Shown: positions 9,053-18,984, counted from the first letter of the stretch. The stretch: 64,000 nt of DNA from DATCHW01 sp036508135 (GCA_036508135.1 DATCHW010000117.1:1-64000), one strand, 5' to 3'. The notes: a model not told the origin generated them from the letters alone. A program made the numbers and translations.

Positions 9053-10420
9053 TCACTTCACTCTCTCAAGTACATACGTTGAAGCAGTATCTTTGTTTAT
9101 TCTTATCTGTTCCATTGTGTCCCTGTTTCTTACTGTTACAGTATTATCCTCAAGTGTCTGGGAATCAATTGTGATACAGTAAGGTGTCCCGCATTCATCC
9201 TGTCTTCTGTATCTTCTTCCTACTGCACCGGAATCATCATAAAATACCCTGAAATATTTTCTCAGATCTTCTGTTATATTATGTGCGAGTTCCTGCATAC
9301 CATCCCTGTTTACAAGCGGAAATACAGCCGCTTTTATAGGTGCAAATGCCGGATGGAAATGCAAAACTGTCCTTACTTCAGTGGATATTGTACCATCTGA
9401 GTTTTCCTTTTTCAGTTCTTCTTCTTCATATGCATCCACAAGGAATGCCATCAGACTCCTCGATGCACCGGCTGAAGTTTCAATAACATATGGAATATAT
9501 TTTTCCTTTGACTGTTCATCAAAATACTCCAATTTTTTTCCCGAATATTCGGTATGCCTTCCTAAATCGTAATCAGTCCTGTTGTGAATCCCTTCAATCT
9601 CTCCCCAGCCGAAAGGAAATTCATATTCTATATCTGCCGCAGCTTTTGCATAATGTGCAAGCTTATCCGGTAATAGAAATCTCATTTTTTCTTTTTTCAT
9701 TCCGTATTTGATAAACCAGTTATATCTAATATCTTTCCAGTAATCAAACCATTTTTCATCTTCTCCCGGTTTTACAAAAAATTGCATTTCCATCTGCTCA
9801 AATTCCCTGGTCCTGAAAAGGAAATTCTTCGTGTTAATTTCATTTCTGAATGCTTTCCCGATTTGTGCAATACCAAAAGGAAGCCTCTGCCTCGAAGATT
9901 CTTTCACGTTCAGGAAATTTACATATATACCCTGTGCAGTCTCAGGTCTCAGAAAAACGGCATTTGAAGAATCCTCAACCGGACCAATGAATGTCTTGAA
10001 CATCATATTGAAATTCCTTGCCTCGGTGAATTTACCTTCCTGCTGGCATTTGCTCGCTTTTCTTCCTTTATAACCTTTATTCCCGCATTCAACATCATCA
10101 AGCTGGTCAGCTCTGAATCTCGCCTTGCACTCCTTGCAGTCAACAAGAGGGTCAGTGAAATTCTCAACATGCCCCGAGGCTTCCCACGTTCTCGGATGCA
10201 TTAGTATCGAAGCATCTAATCCTTCAATATCTTCCCTGTAAGTCATATCCCGCCACCAGGTTTCTTTTATATTTCTGAGCAATTCCACACCAAGCGGACC
10301 GTAATCATAGCATCCGTTCAAACCGCCGTATATTTCCGATGACTGAAATATAAATCCTCTTCTCTTTGACAGAGATACAATCTTTTCCATTAAATCTGTT
10401 TTCTGGTTTCCTTTTGCCAA
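9053..10420 (-). CDS. glyQS: Glycyl-tRNA synthetase, single-chain (eukaryal/archaeal type)
   Basis: Class II aminoacyl-tRNA synthetase of 455 residues charging tRNA-Gly in the cytoplasm. The N-terminus has SSEIYGGLNGCYDYGPLG, motif 2 is FRNEINTKNFLFRTREFEQME, motif 3 GASRSLMAFLVDAYEEEEL, and the C-terminal 100 residues are the anticodon-binding domain (FHPAFAPIKAAVFPLVNRDG). Cysteines around residues 95-125 (CKECKARF) may bind zinc, as in some bacterial homologues. Length is normal for the alpha2 single-chain form. The gene stands alone, divergent from the DUF2461 gene across about 140 AT-rich bases. Confidence 0.96.
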   Translation of the reverse strand: MAKGNQKTDLMEKIVSLSKRRGFIFQSSEIYGGLNGCYDYGPLGVELLRNIKETWWRDMTYREDIEGLDASILMHPRTWEASGHVENFTDPLVDCKECKARFRADQLDDVECGNKGYKGRKASKCQQEGKFTEARNFNMMFKTFIGPVEDSSNAVFLRPETAQGIYVNFLNVKESSRQRLPFGIAQIGKAFRNEINTKNFLFRTREFEQMEMQFFVKPGEDEKWFDYWKDIRYNWFIKYGMKKEKMRFLLPDKLAHYAKAAADIEYEFPFGWGEIEGIHNRTDYDLGRHTEYSGKKLEYFDEQSKEKYIPYVIETSAGASRSLMAFLVDAYEEEELKKENSDGTISTEVRTVLHFHPAFAPIKAAVFPLVNRDGMQELAHNITEDLRKYFRVFYDDSGAVGRRYRRQDECGTPYCITIDSQTLEDNTVTVRNRDTMEQIRINKDTASTYVLERVK

Positions 10421-10559
10421 TTTTTCTGTGAATTTTATTAAAAAATAAATTTACTAAATATTAAATTAACAATACATTCAATTTAAGACAGAATGAAATG
10501 AATGGATCTTTGTTGAATAAATATTTTAAAATCTTTAAATTTACTTAATAAAAACAATA

Positions 10560-11240
10560 ATGATAGAAAAATCTACAATTAAGTTTTTACAAGACCTCAG
10601 GACGAATAATAATCGTGACTGGTTCGAGGCTAACAGAGTACGATATCTCGAAGCCAAAAGTGATATGGAGAATCTTACCTGGCATTTGATAAAGGGACTT
10701 TCAGAGCAGGACCCGGAAATCGCTGAGTCAAATCTTACTATAAAACAATGTACGTTTCGTATTTACAGGGATGTAAGATTTTCCGAAGATAAAACACCGT
10801 ATAAAGTGAATATGGGCGCATCATTTAATATTGGAGGGAAAAAAGTTCACAATGCCGGTTATTATTTTCATCTTGAAAACAAAAATATATTCCTTGCAGG
10901 CGGAGTGTGGATGCCGGAATCCCGTGATCTAAAACTTATCCGCGATAAAATCAGTATGAATTATAATGAATTTAAACAAATACTAAATAACAAATCATTC
11001 GTAAAATATTTTCCAAAAGGGATCGATAGGGAAGCATCTTTAAAAAAAGTCCCTAAAGGATTTAATGAATTCAATCCTGCGGTAGAATATCTGAAACTCA
11101 AAAGTTTCACAATATATCACTTTATTCCTTTAGACCTTATTTTCAAAAAAGAACTTATTAAATATATTTTGACCGGATTTAAAGCGATGCAGCCGCTTAT
11201 AAAATTTTTGAATGGAGCTGTAATCGGAATGGAAAAATAA
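10560..11240 (+). CDS. DUF2461 family protein
   Basis: A 226-residue cytoplasmic protein of the widespread DUF2461/TIGR02453 family, whose function is not established. Family-typical segments: N-terminal FLQDLRTNNNRDWFEANR, central CTFRIYRDVRFSEDKTPYKVN, then GGKKVHNAGYYFHLENKNIFLAGGVW. The C-terminal IYHFIPLDLIF matches the region following the substrate-like cleft in relatives. Length is normal and nothing appears missing. It stands alone between glyQS (opposite strand) and the DUF3298 gene 114 bases downstream. Confidence 0.85.
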   Translation: MIEKSTIKFLQDLRTNNNRDWFEANRVRYLEAKSDMENLTWHLIKGLSEQDPEIAESNLTIKQCTFRIYRDVRFSEDKTPYKVNMGASFNIGGKKVHNAGYYFHLENKNIFLAGGVWMPESRDLKLIRDKISMNYNEFKQILNNKSFVKYFPKGIDREASLKKVPKGFNEFNPAVEYLKLKSFTIYHFIPLDLIFKKELIKYILTGFKAMQPLIKFLNGAVIGMEK

Positions 11241-11354
11241 TACTTTTCCTGTCAATCCTAATAAAATATATTAATAAAAATTTTAACAATTCTTTTCGCA
11301 TTGAATTATTTTACATTTATTTACATTATTAAAAAAATTAAACAACAATATTAA

Positions 11355-12095
11355 ATGGAGACAAAATTAATAACGATAGTTACCGTTTTTTTATTTTCTT
11401 TTTCGGTTTTATTGTTTTCTCAAAAAATTAATTACGAGACGAAAAATTATAAAGATAGCAGCTCTGAAAAAAGATATCATGTCTCTGTTAACTACCCGCA
11501 AATAGTTAATTATAAAGATTCCCGTGTTCAGGACAAAATAAATTCAATTATACAAACCGAAATAAATAAAGATGCTGACGATTTCATAAAAGAAATGCAG
11601 GACTGGGATTTGACAGACATTCCTGCTGAATTCGGCAGTGAATTTGATTGTACTTTTTCTGTTTACTATTCGCAGGATAATATTTTTAGTTTTGCATTTG
11701 AGATATTTACTTATTATGCGGGTGCCGCGCATCCGTATTCATATGCAAAATGTATGAATATGGATTTGGCACAGGTTAAAATTATGGATTTTGCTATGAT
11801 GTTCAGGGATGAAAATGAAGGCCTTAAGAAAATATCCGATTATTGTTTTAATGATCTTAAAAAACAGTCTGAAAAAGAAGATTTTGGTTTTGATGATGAA
11901 TGGGTGAAAGAGGGAACGAAACCTGATGTGAAAAATTATGAAAATACCGGTATTGAATCAGACGGGCTTCTTGTTATTTTTAATCCTTATCAGGCAGCAA
12001 GCTATGCCGCAGGTCCGCAGACTGTAAAAATTCCTTATTCGGAATTGAAGGATTTCATTAATCCTAAAGGTCCATTAAGCATTTTTTTGAAGTGA
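11355..12095 (+). CDS. Exported DUF4163/DUF3298-domain protein
   Basis: A 246-residue envelope protein with a Sec-type signal peptide (ITIVTVFLFSFSVLLFSQK). After it comes the arrangement of DUF4163 (about 30-110, with YPQIVNYKDSRVQDKIN) and DUF3298 (about 140-230), ending in the characteristic YQAASYAAGPQTVKIPYSEL. Relatives include RsiV-type and YtfJ-like extracytoplasmic proteins; one known member binds lysozyme, but no sigma factor is adjacent here and that role is not implied. Probably periplasmic or surface-exposed. Start chosen because the signal peptide begins there. Confidence 0.8.
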   Translation: METKLITIVTVFLFSFSVLLFSQKINYETKNYKDSSSEKRYHVSVNYPQIVNYKDSRVQDKINSIIQTEINKDADDFIKEMQDWDLTDIPAEFGSEFDCTFSVYYSQDNIFSFAFEIFTYYAGAAHPYSYAKCMNMDLAQVKIMDFAMMFRDENEGLKKISDYCFNDLKKQSEKEDFGFDDEWVKEGTKPDVKNYENTGIESDGLLVIFNPYQAASYAAGPQTVKIPYSELKDFINPKGPLSIFLK

Positions 12096-12170
12096 TTATT
12101 TATTCTGAATGTTTGTGTACAAGTAAGTAGTTGTATAACCTCTTACTTCTGCACACTTATTCTTCTACCA

Positions 12171-12324
12171 TAAACTTTTCCACTTTTGCACTTTTTACCT
12201 TTTACGTTTTACTTTTTCGCTTTTTAAGTTTTCTACCTTTAAACTTTTCAACTTTTTAACGTTTTAACTTTTCAACCTTTTAACCTTTCAACGCTTTAAC
12301 TTTTCAACCTTTTAACCTTTATCG
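12171..12324. repeat. Pyrimidine-rich short repeats downstream of the lptA-like gene
   Basis: About 150 bases of imperfect 10-16 base units built from ACTTTT, CAACTTTT and TAACCTTT, running up to the stop codon of the minus-strand lptA-like gene. The same sequence style recurs much more regularly at 59881-60146. Confidence 0.7.
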
Positions 12325-12326
12325 TT

Positions 12327-13760
12327 TCACCTTCTTTCCGGTCTGTCTTTTCTTTCATTGAACTCAGGCAGTCTAGTACTAACCGTATTTAAAAGCGTCT
12401 CAGGAACAAACTGTCCTTTCGGATCTTTATCAATTTTTATCTTTTCCACTTTTTCATCTGCATCAAAATATATGAACATATCCTCGCCTTCGGAAATGTT
12501 AACTCCGTTCGCTTTCTTATTTTCATAAAGGAAATAAATGCTGTTTGAATTTATGTTCACTTCGCAGTAATACATTTTTCCGTCCCTGAAAAACATAGTA
12601 ATATTCTTTCCGCTCATTTGGTCGTATCTATTATTGAAATCAGGGACAACCAGATTTTGAATCAGGACAAATGATATTTTTGTGTTTTTTAACGAATCAA
12701 GTTCCCGGACATAAATAGTTTCTATTTTTCTATCGTTAAGTTCTGCGTGTATGGAGTCGCCTGTCATCTGCATATTTTCCTGCCACACTACGGGATCTAT
12801 CATCAGCGAAATATTTTCTTTTCCCTGTATCAGAGTCTTTGCATAAATAGCATATCCGGACTTCGAAAGGAATTTGTCTCTTATCATTTCCACATTCTCT
12901 TTAGCAACGTAATATTCGGGTTTATTCCTGAATGCCTCCATCTGCCCGCTATATATGAATAAAGTGTCTTTCTCCTTTTCAATCTGGACGAGTCTCACAT
13001 TTCCCTTTATAAAAGTATATTTCTTGCCTTCGTAATTTTCGAGGTAATCTCCGCTTATCTGTATATTATTATTTTGATTCTCTATTTTGACATTACTCTT
13101 TGCAACAGATTTTTTTTCAAAAGAGAGATTGGTCAAAGTGTCAGATGTAATCGTCGTAGAGTCGCTGATTATCTTAACTCTCGATATGCCGACTGTTTTC
13201 CCCTGTGTCTTGTAAAAGTCGATGTTATCTGCAGATATCACCGCAGAGTCAGTCGTAACTACTACATCTCCTTTTGCAAATGATTCTTCTGTATTTCTGA
13301 ACCAGGTCAATTCGTTCGATGTGATAACGTATTGAGGATTTGTTATTTTCACATTCCCTTTGAATAATGCCTTAGCCGGACCGAAATAATATATTCCGCC
13401 GTTTGCCGTAAGTGTTGCTTTGGGATCTTTTAATGTCACTCCTCCGGAGCATACTGCGGTTTTATCATTTCCGAAATAGATTGCATTCGAAGTAAAAAGT
13501 GTAAGTGTATCCTGATAAATTTTCACATTCCCGTGAAGTTCTACTTTATTCTCATCTAAATATTGAGTCGCAGAGTTGCAGAATACTTTTATATTGCCCT
13601 GCTCGAAGTTCACATTTCCCGTAGCTTCCCGCACGTTCTTTCCATTTATAACTTTTCCTTCCAGTTGGTCTGCGTTTTTCAACTCTACTTTTTCCTGTGC
13701 ATATGAGATTGAAGCAAAAAAAAGTATTGCGAGAATTATATTTGTTTTCAATTTATACAA
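12327..13760 (-). CDS. OstA/LptA-like LPS transport periplasmic protein
   Basis: A 477-residue exported protein (signal peptide NIILAILFFASISYAQ) built of repeated short beta-strands of the OstA/LptA jelly-roll type, with repeated GNV-I or GNVKI segments about every 25-30 residues (EATGNVNFEQGN, LHGNVKIYQD, FKGNVKITNP, KGNVRLVQ). It would bridge LPS between inner and outer membrane. It is much longer than E. coli LptA, as is usual for OstA-like proteins of Bacteroidota. It is the third gene of an operon after kdsD and lptC (3 bases from lptC), which supports the LPS role. The C-terminus is charged and unlikely to be a barrel, so it is not LptD. Confidence 0.8.
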   Translation of the reverse strand: MYKLKTNIILAILFFASISYAQEKVELKNADQLEGKVINGKNVREATGNVNFEQGNIKVFCNSATQYLDENKVELHGNVKIYQDTLTLFTSNAIYFGNDKTAVCSGGVTLKDPKATLTANGGIYYFGPAKALFKGNVKITNPQYVITSNELTWFRNTEESFAKGDVVVTTDSAVISADNIDFYKTQGKTVGISRVKIISDSTTITSDTLTNLSFEKKSVAKSNVKIENQNNNIQISGDYLENYEGKKYTFIKGNVRLVQIEKEKDTLFIYSGQMEAFRNKPEYYVAKENVEMIRDKFLSKSGYAIYAKTLIQGKENISLMIDPVVWQENMQMTGDSIHAELNDRKIETIYVRELDSLKNTKISFVLIQNLVVPDFNNRYDQMSGKNITMFFRDGKMYYCEVNINSNSIYFLYENKKANGVNISEGEDMFIYFDADEKVEKIKIDKDPKGQFVPETLLNTVSTRLPEFNERKDRPERR

Positions 13761-13763
13761 TTA

Positions 13764-14306
13764 TCAGAATGTACCCGTTACTTTAAATATTTTATAATTC
13801 TTTAACCCCTGATCCGATTCAAAACCAATCCCTTCGATGTTTTCTTTAGGGGTTTTTATTCTGACAAAAACGTCCGAAGAAACTTTCTGATTTTTATTAT
13901 CCCAGTGCAGTTTTTCAGTTGTGACCGTGCTTCCTTCTTTATTAACAACCTTCACGCTGTCATAGATATCAATATCCTTTGTTGCATCTATCACTTTCCC
14001 TCTCTTGCCTGTAAGAGTAGATACAACAACGCCGCTATTATAAAAATCAACTATTGCGCCGCTATCCACTAAAGTATATCCCTTTTCATTATAAACGGAA
14101 ATATGATTTGCGTAGAGAATTGCTTTTACGTTTCCAGAATCAGAAAATATAACTTTGGAGTTCCAGCTCTCCTGGTCGGGTATCTCCCCTGACTTGAAGT
14201 CTGTTTTTGGCGGTTCAAACTTATTTTCGCAGGAATATAAAGTAAGAGATAAAATAAATATCAATATTAAAAAACAAATAGTATTTAGAATCCTGCCTGA
14301 TATCAT
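13764..14306 (-). CDS. lptC: LPS export ABC transporter periplasmic protein LptC
   Basis: A 180-residue bitopic or lipid-anchored protein passing LPS from the inner-membrane ABC transporter to LptA. The N-terminal hydrophobic helix ends in LTLYSCEN, which could be a lipobox. The rest is the LptC jelly-roll with family signatures: VKAILYANHISVYNEKG, DIYDSVKVVNKEGSTVTTEKLHWDNKNQKVSSD. Its start overlaps the kdsD stop by 4 bases and it ends 3 bases before the lptA-like gene, so the three are translationally linked. LptB, F and G are not in the window. Confidence 0.85.
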   Translation of the reverse strand: MISGRILNTICFLILIFILSLTLYSCENKFEPPKTDFKSGEIPDQESWNSKVIFSDSGNVKAILYANHISVYNEKGYTLVDSGAIVDFYNSGVVVSTLTGKRGKVIDATKDIDIYDSVKVVNKEGSTVTTEKLHWDNKNQKVSSDVFVRIKTPKENIEGIGFESDQGLKNYKIFKVTGTF

Positions 14307-15277
14307 AATCCCATTTCCACAAGAGTATGTATATGGATTATTCCTGCAAGCTTTTTATTTTTGTCTGTTATGATTAGTTGAGTAATCTTATTCCGTTCCA
14401 TTATTTCGAGAGCTGTATTAGCCAGTGTTTCTGTCGTGATAAATTTGGGTTTTGTATTCATGATATCTTTGGCTTTGAGATTATCAAGAGCCAGGGTCTT
14501 TTCGAGCAGTCTTCTCAAGTCTCCGTCTGTAATCATTCCTGCGATTTTTTGTTTATCCATTACAATGGCTGAGCCAAGCCGCTTGGTAGATATCATATAT
14601 ATTACGTCTTTCAATTTTGTGTTTACGTTTACAAGAGGAATATCTTTTCCTTTTGTCATAATATCTTTCACTTTCAGGAGAAGTTTTCTTCCGAGACTGC
14701 CCCCCGGATGGAAAGCGGCAAATTCCTCTTTAGTGAATCCTCTTTTCTGAAGCAGCACCATTGCAATCGCATCTCCCACAATTAATGCCGTAGTTGATGA
14801 AGATGTTGGCGTAAGATTATGCGGACACGCTTCGGATTCAATCGAAGCATCAAGTACGATATCGGATACTTTTGCAAGTGGGGAGTGAACATTTGCAGTA
14901 ATCGATATTATTTTCAGGTTATATTCTTTAAAAAGCGGAATAAGTTTTTTCACTTCATCGGTACCTCCGCTTTTGGAAACAAGCAGCACGACATCCTCTT
15001 CACGCACTATCCCGAGATCGCCGTGAATGCTGTCTCCCGAGTGCAGGAATGTTGAGTATGTTCCCGTGGAATTGAAAGTAGCGGCGATTTTCTGCGCTAT
15101 GATTCCTGATTTCCCTATACCGGTCACAATCACCTTTCCCTTGCATCCGTAAATAGTATCAATCGCTTTCTTAAAACTTTTCGTGAATAAAGGATTATCA
15201 AATCTTTTTTCAAGCCTCTGAATTTCACGCTTCTCTTTGATTACTACCGCTTTTCCGTTTTTTACGTCTTTTTCCAT
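14303..15277 (-). CDS. kdsD: Arabinose-5-phosphate isomerase (KdsD/KpsF/GutQ family)
   Basis: Converts ribulose 5-phosphate to arabinose 5-phosphate, first step to the LPS core sugar Kdo. 324 residues: SIS isomerase domain (about 30-180; VIVTGIGKSGIIAQKIAATFNSTG, FLHSGDSIHGDLG, SKSGGTDEV) and a tandem CBS pair (about 205-324; DIMTKGKDIP, ITDGDLRRLLEK). The catalytic-site Lys in GKSG and His in SGDSIHGD are present. It heads the operon kdsD-lptC-lptA, which puts sugar synthesis and LPS export under one promoter in the 130-base gap shared with the divergent rlmD. Confidence 0.95.
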   Translation of the reverse strand: MEKDVKNGKAVVIKEKREIQRLEKRFDNPLFTKSFKKAIDTIYGCKGKVIVTGIGKSGIIAQKIAATFNSTGTYSTFLHSGDSIHGDLGIVREEDVVLLVSKSGGTDEVKKLIPLFKEYNLKIISITANVHSPLAKVSDIVLDASIESEACPHNLTPTSSSTTALIVGDAIAMVLLQKRGFTKEEFAAFHPGGSLGRKLLLKVKDIMTKGKDIPLVNVNTKLKDVIYMISTKRLGSAIVMDKQKIAGMITDGDLRRLLEKTLALDNLKAKDIMNTKPKFITTETLANTALEIMERNKITQLIITDKNKKLAGIIHIHTLVEMGL

Positions 15278-15409
15278 TTGTATATATTAAAAATTAAAAT
15301 TTATGCATTTTAATATTACATTACAATTTATAAAATATTTAATTCTTTTTTTCTCCACTTGGAATTTATACAATTGCTGAAAAGGTGAATTTAGGGAAAG
15401 GGTTATTAC

Positions 15410-16828
15410 TTGCTTAAGAAAAACACAGAACACACTCTCGAAATATCAGCGCTCAGCAGCGAAGGGAAAGGAATCGCAAAAGTTGATGATAAATTTGTCG
15501 TTTTTGTAGAGCAGGCTATACCCGGCGATAAAGTGCTTGCCAATATCACAAGAAAAAAATCCAACTATGCAGAAGCCCGGATAATAGAAATATTATCACC
15601 ATCACCCTGGCGTGTAAAACCTGACTGTGAGCATTTCGGAGTATGCGGAGGATGCAAACTTCAGAATCTTGATTACGAAAAACAAATAGAATATAAATCG
15701 GAAAGTGTAAAAAACGCACTCCGGAGGATCGGAGGATTTATCGACATTGATATCCCGCAGGCAATAAAATGCGATAATCCATTTTACTACAGGAATAAAA
15801 TGGAATTCTCTTTCTCGGACGATAAATGGCTCGAAATTGCCGACAAAGAGAAACCCAGGGAAAATTTTGCTCTCGGTCTTCACGTGCCAAAGTTTCATTC
15901 GAAAATTATTGATATAAATAAATGTTTCCTCCAGTCTGAGGTATCAAACGGAATTCTTAATTTTACAAGAAATTATTTTAAAACAAAAAATATCAGTATC
16001 TATTCCACTCATACGCATTCCGGTTTTTTAAGATTTCTAATTATCAGGCAGAGTATGAATGTGAATGCACTTATGGTGAATATTATGACTTATGCATTTG
16101 ACAGGGATTTAATAGAAAAATATGCACGTTTACTGATTGCAGAATATCCGCAGATAACTACGGTCGTTAATTCCACAACAGATTCAAAGGCTCAGGTTGC
16201 CTTCGCACAGAAGACCCATACATTATTCGGCAGTGGTTTTATTACTGAAAAATTATTTCCGGAAAACTATTCCGGCTTTAATCCTGAATTCAAAATATCC
16301 CCCAATTCATTTTTCCAGACAAATACAAATCAGATTGGTAAACTATATTCTGCCGCCGCGGAATTTGCAGAATTAAAAAAAGAAGATAATGTTCTTGACC
16401 TCTACTGCGGTGCCGGAACAATAGCAATCTATATTTCCGATAAAGTGAATAAAGTTCTCGGAGTCGAATTAATTCCCGATGCAATTGAGAATGCCAATGA
16501 GAATCTCGGGTTTAACAAAACCGGAAATGTATCATTTGTTACAAGTGATATAAAAGATTTTCTTTCAGGTAATAAATACGGGGATTTCAACAAAGTGATT
16601 CTCGATCCTCCCCGTTCAGGTTTACATCCGGATATTTGTGAAGTGTTGTCTGTTTCACATTTTGAAAAAATAATTTATGTTAGCTGCAATCCCGGCACAC
16701 AGTCTCGTGACCTCAAACTCATTTGCGGAAAGGAAAATTTTAGAGTGGATAACGTACAACCCGTGGATATGTTCCCGCAAACTTACCACATCGAAAATGT
16801 CGTAAGTCTGATAAGGAATGAAAAATAA
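15410..16828 (+). CDS. rlmD: 23S rRNA (uracil-C5)-methyltransferase, RlmD/RumA type
   Basis: SAM-dependent enzyme of 472 residues that makes 5-methyluridine in 23S rRNA. N-terminal TRAM domain (about 1-60), iron-sulfur cluster cysteines in CEHFGVCGGCKLQN plus a later Cys in DINKCFLQ, SAM site VLDLYCGAGTIAIYI, and the catalytic nucleophile in YVSCNPGTQSRDL, with the general-base region near the C-terminus (VQPVDMFPQTYHIENV). The start codon is TTG, preceded by AGGGAAAGGG, a good ribosome site. RlmD versus RlmCD specificity cannot be decided from sequence alone. Divergent from kdsD. Confidence 0.92.
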   Translation: MLKKNTEHTLEISALSSEGKGIAKVDDKFVVFVEQAIPGDKVLANITRKKSNYAEARIIEILSPSPWRVKPDCEHFGVCGGCKLQNLDYEKQIEYKSESVKNALRRIGGFIDIDIPQAIKCDNPFYYRNKMEFSFSDDKWLEIADKEKPRENFALGLHVPKFHSKIIDINKCFLQSEVSNGILNFTRNYFKTKNISIYSTHTHSGFLRFLIIRQSMNVNALMVNIMTYAFDRDLIEKYARLLIAEYPQITTVVNSTTDSKAQVAFAQKTHTLFGSGFITEKLFPENYSGFNPEFKISPNSFFQTNTNQIGKLYSAAAEFAELKKEDNVLDLYCGAGTIAIYISDKVNKVLGVELIPDAIENANENLGFNKTGNVSFVTSDIKDFLSGNKYGDFNKVILDPPRSGLHPDICEVLSVSHFEKIIYVSCNPGTQSRDLKLICGKENFRVDNVQPVDMFPQTYHIENVVSLIRNEK

Positions 16829-16893
16829 ATTAAAACTTATTTCTATTTAAAGTATATTTAATAATTAAATTACCATCAATAATTTAAAATTTA

Positions 16894-18882
16894 ATGTTCA
16901 ATAAAATGAAAATTATTTTTTCAATTTTATTTATTATATCAATATCTGCTACCGTGTTATATTCCCAGGATGAACCGGCAAAAAAAACAAATCTCGGACC
17001 AAATGTGAATTCAAAATCTGCCGAGCTTAATCCCGTTATATCTGCCGATGGAAAAACTTTGTATTTCACACGCAGAAACCATCCGGAAAATATGGGATAC
17101 GGTAAAACCGAATTCGATGATGATATATGGATTTCGGAACTTGATAATAACGGCGGCTGGACTCCTGCAAAAAATGCAGGCTATCCGCTGAATAATAATT
17201 GTTTTTCGTCTATTTGCTCCGTTTCTCCTGACGGTACAAAAATGCTGCTTCAGGGAATATTCGATAAAACTGTTTGCAAAAAAAACTCAGACGAATTGTA
17301 TCTGTATACCTCCGAAAAAAATAAAAATGGCTGGAGCATTCCAAAGAAGCTTAACATTCCCAAATTCTTTAATAAAAATATCTATGCGGATTTCTTTCTA
17401 AGTAACGATGGAAAATTTTTGCTTATGGCGATTGAAAATATTGACTCCTACGGAGACCTCGATATCTATGTAAGTATTCTCGATGAAAATAATGAATGGA
17501 ATGCACCGCTGAATCTTGGCATTAAAGTTAATACAAACCTGAAAGAATACAGCCCATTCCTCGCGGCGGATAATGTATCGCTTTATTTTTCAAGCAAAGG
17601 ACATGAAGGATTTGGTGATGCAGATGTCTTTGTTGCCCGCCGCCTCGATGATACCTGGAAAAACTGGTCAGAACCGGAAAATCTCGGGCAAACTATCAAT
17701 ACAAGCGGAGCTGATGCCTATTATGTTATACCAGCATCGGGGGATTTTGCTTACTTTGTTTCAACTGATAACAGTATAGGTGCTGAAGATATTTTTCGCG
17801 TGCTGCTTCCCGGTAAAGTGAAACCAAATCCTGTTGTACTTATTTCAGGAAAAGTGATAGATGTTAAAACAAAGCAACCAATCGAAGCGGATATTGTTTA
17901 TGAACTTCCGCCGGATGGCGGGATACTCGGTTCTCTTAAAACAAATCCGGAAAACGGTGAGTTTAAACTTACTCTGCCTGTCGGGCATAACTACGGATTC
18001 CGCGTGAATGCAAAAGGATATATATTCGCCTGGGAAACGTTCGACGCTAAAAAATTCAAGGATTATACCGAAGCAGAAAAAATTATTAATCTCACTCCCA
18101 TTGAAGAAGGCACTACAACTAAACTCAATAATATTTATTTTGAACTCGGCAAATCAGATTTGAAAACCGAATCTTATTCGGAACTTGATAAAGTTGTAAA
18201 ATTCCTGAATGAAAATCCGGGTGTGAGAATTGAAATATCAGGGCATACGGATAGTACCGGAAATGATATCATCAATGACACACTTTCTGAAAATCGTGCA
18301 AAAAATGTCAGGAAGTATATCGTATCAAATGGAATCTACGAAGACAGGATTTCATATAAAGGTTACGGCAGTAAAAAACCCGTCGCTTCAAACGATACGC
18401 CTGAAGGCATGCGGCTGAATAGAAGAGTTGAGTTTACTATCCTTGAAATGAATTACGTCTCCAATGTAAAACCCGAGAAACAAATTATCGAAAATAAAAT
18501 CCCGGAAGAAAATAAAATAATTCAAAATGTAACGGAATCACCTCAAGTAATTTGCATTACTTACTTTGAACTCAACCAGACATTTCTTTTGGTACGGAAT
18601 TATTCCGAACTTGAAAAAGCCGTTACTTACCTGAAAGATAATCCAAATGCTGAAATTGAAATTTCAGGACACTCTGATAATACCGGAGGAAAGGAAGATG
18701 CTAATCTCAAAGTCTCTGAAATTATAGCAAAAGCTGTACGGGAATATATTATCTCAAGAAATATTTCGGAAAACAGGATTACGGTAAAAAGTTACGGAAG
18801 TAAAAACCCTGTATCCTCAAATGATACCGAGCAAGGCAGGAACCTTAACAGAAGAGTAGAAATTATTATTTTAAAAAAATAA
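16894..18882 (+). CDS. Outer-membrane PD40 beta-propeller / tandem OmpA-domain protein
   Basis: A 662-residue envelope protein. Signal peptide (IIFSILFIISISATVLYSQ), PD40/WD40-like propeller blades (about 40-300; repeated SADGKTLYF, SPDGTKMLL, LSNDGKFLLMA, LAADNVSLYFSS), a carboxypeptidase-regulatory-like domain (about 315-400; ISGKVIDVKTKQPIEADI), then two OmpA peptidoglycan-binding domains. The first has the full motif (IEISGHTDSTGNDIINDTLSENRAKNVRKYI). The second keeps SGHSDNTGG and LNRRVE but reads LKVSEIIAKAVREYI instead of LSENRAKAV, so its binding site may be altered. It resembles T9SS-associated PorE-like proteins, but that role is inference. The start could also be Met5 at 16906. Confidence 0.88.
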   Translation: MFNKMKIIFSILFIISISATVLYSQDEPAKKTNLGPNVNSKSAELNPVISADGKTLYFTRRNHPENMGYGKTEFDDDIWISELDNNGGWTPAKNAGYPLNNNCFSSICSVSPDGTKMLLQGIFDKTVCKKNSDELYLYTSEKNKNGWSIPKKLNIPKFFNKNIYADFFLSNDGKFLLMAIENIDSYGDLDIYVSILDENNEWNAPLNLGIKVNTNLKEYSPFLAADNVSLYFSSKGHEGFGDADVFVARRLDDTWKNWSEPENLGQTINTSGADAYYVIPASGDFAYFVSTDNSIGAEDIFRVLLPGKVKPNPVVLISGKVIDVKTKQPIEADIVYELPPDGGILGSLKTNPENGEFKLTLPVGHNYGFRVNAKGYIFAWETFDAKKFKDYTEAEKIINLTPIEEGTTTKLNNIYFELGKSDLKTESYSELDKVVKFLNENPGVRIEISGHTDSTGNDIINDTLSENRAKNVRKYIVSNGIYEDRISYKGYGSKKPVASNDTPEGMRLNRRVEFTILEMNYVSNVKPEKQIIENKIPEENKIIQNVTESPQVICITYFELNQTFLLVRNYSELEKAVTYLKDNPNAEIEISGHSDNTGGKEDANLKVSEIIAKAVREYIISRNISENRITVKSYGSKNPVSSNDTEQGRNLNRRVEIIILKK

Positions 18883-18920
18883 TATAATATGGAAATTCCT
18901 CCTTATTAAAGATCGAAGAG

Positions 18921-18936
18921 TCCCGACTCGTCGGGA
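18921..18936. repeat. TCCCGA/TCGGGA palindrome
   Basis: TCCCGACTCGTCGGGA, a 6-bp stem with a 4-base loop, embedded in a degenerate copy of the GAATACAAGGGGGTT repeat. The same stem core recurs near 28348 and inside the coding sequence at 50208-50232 and 51212-51235. Confidence 0.65.
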
Positions 18937-18984
18937 TGGGAATACAAGGGGGTTGAAATAACGAATGTGATATTGATTTTATAA

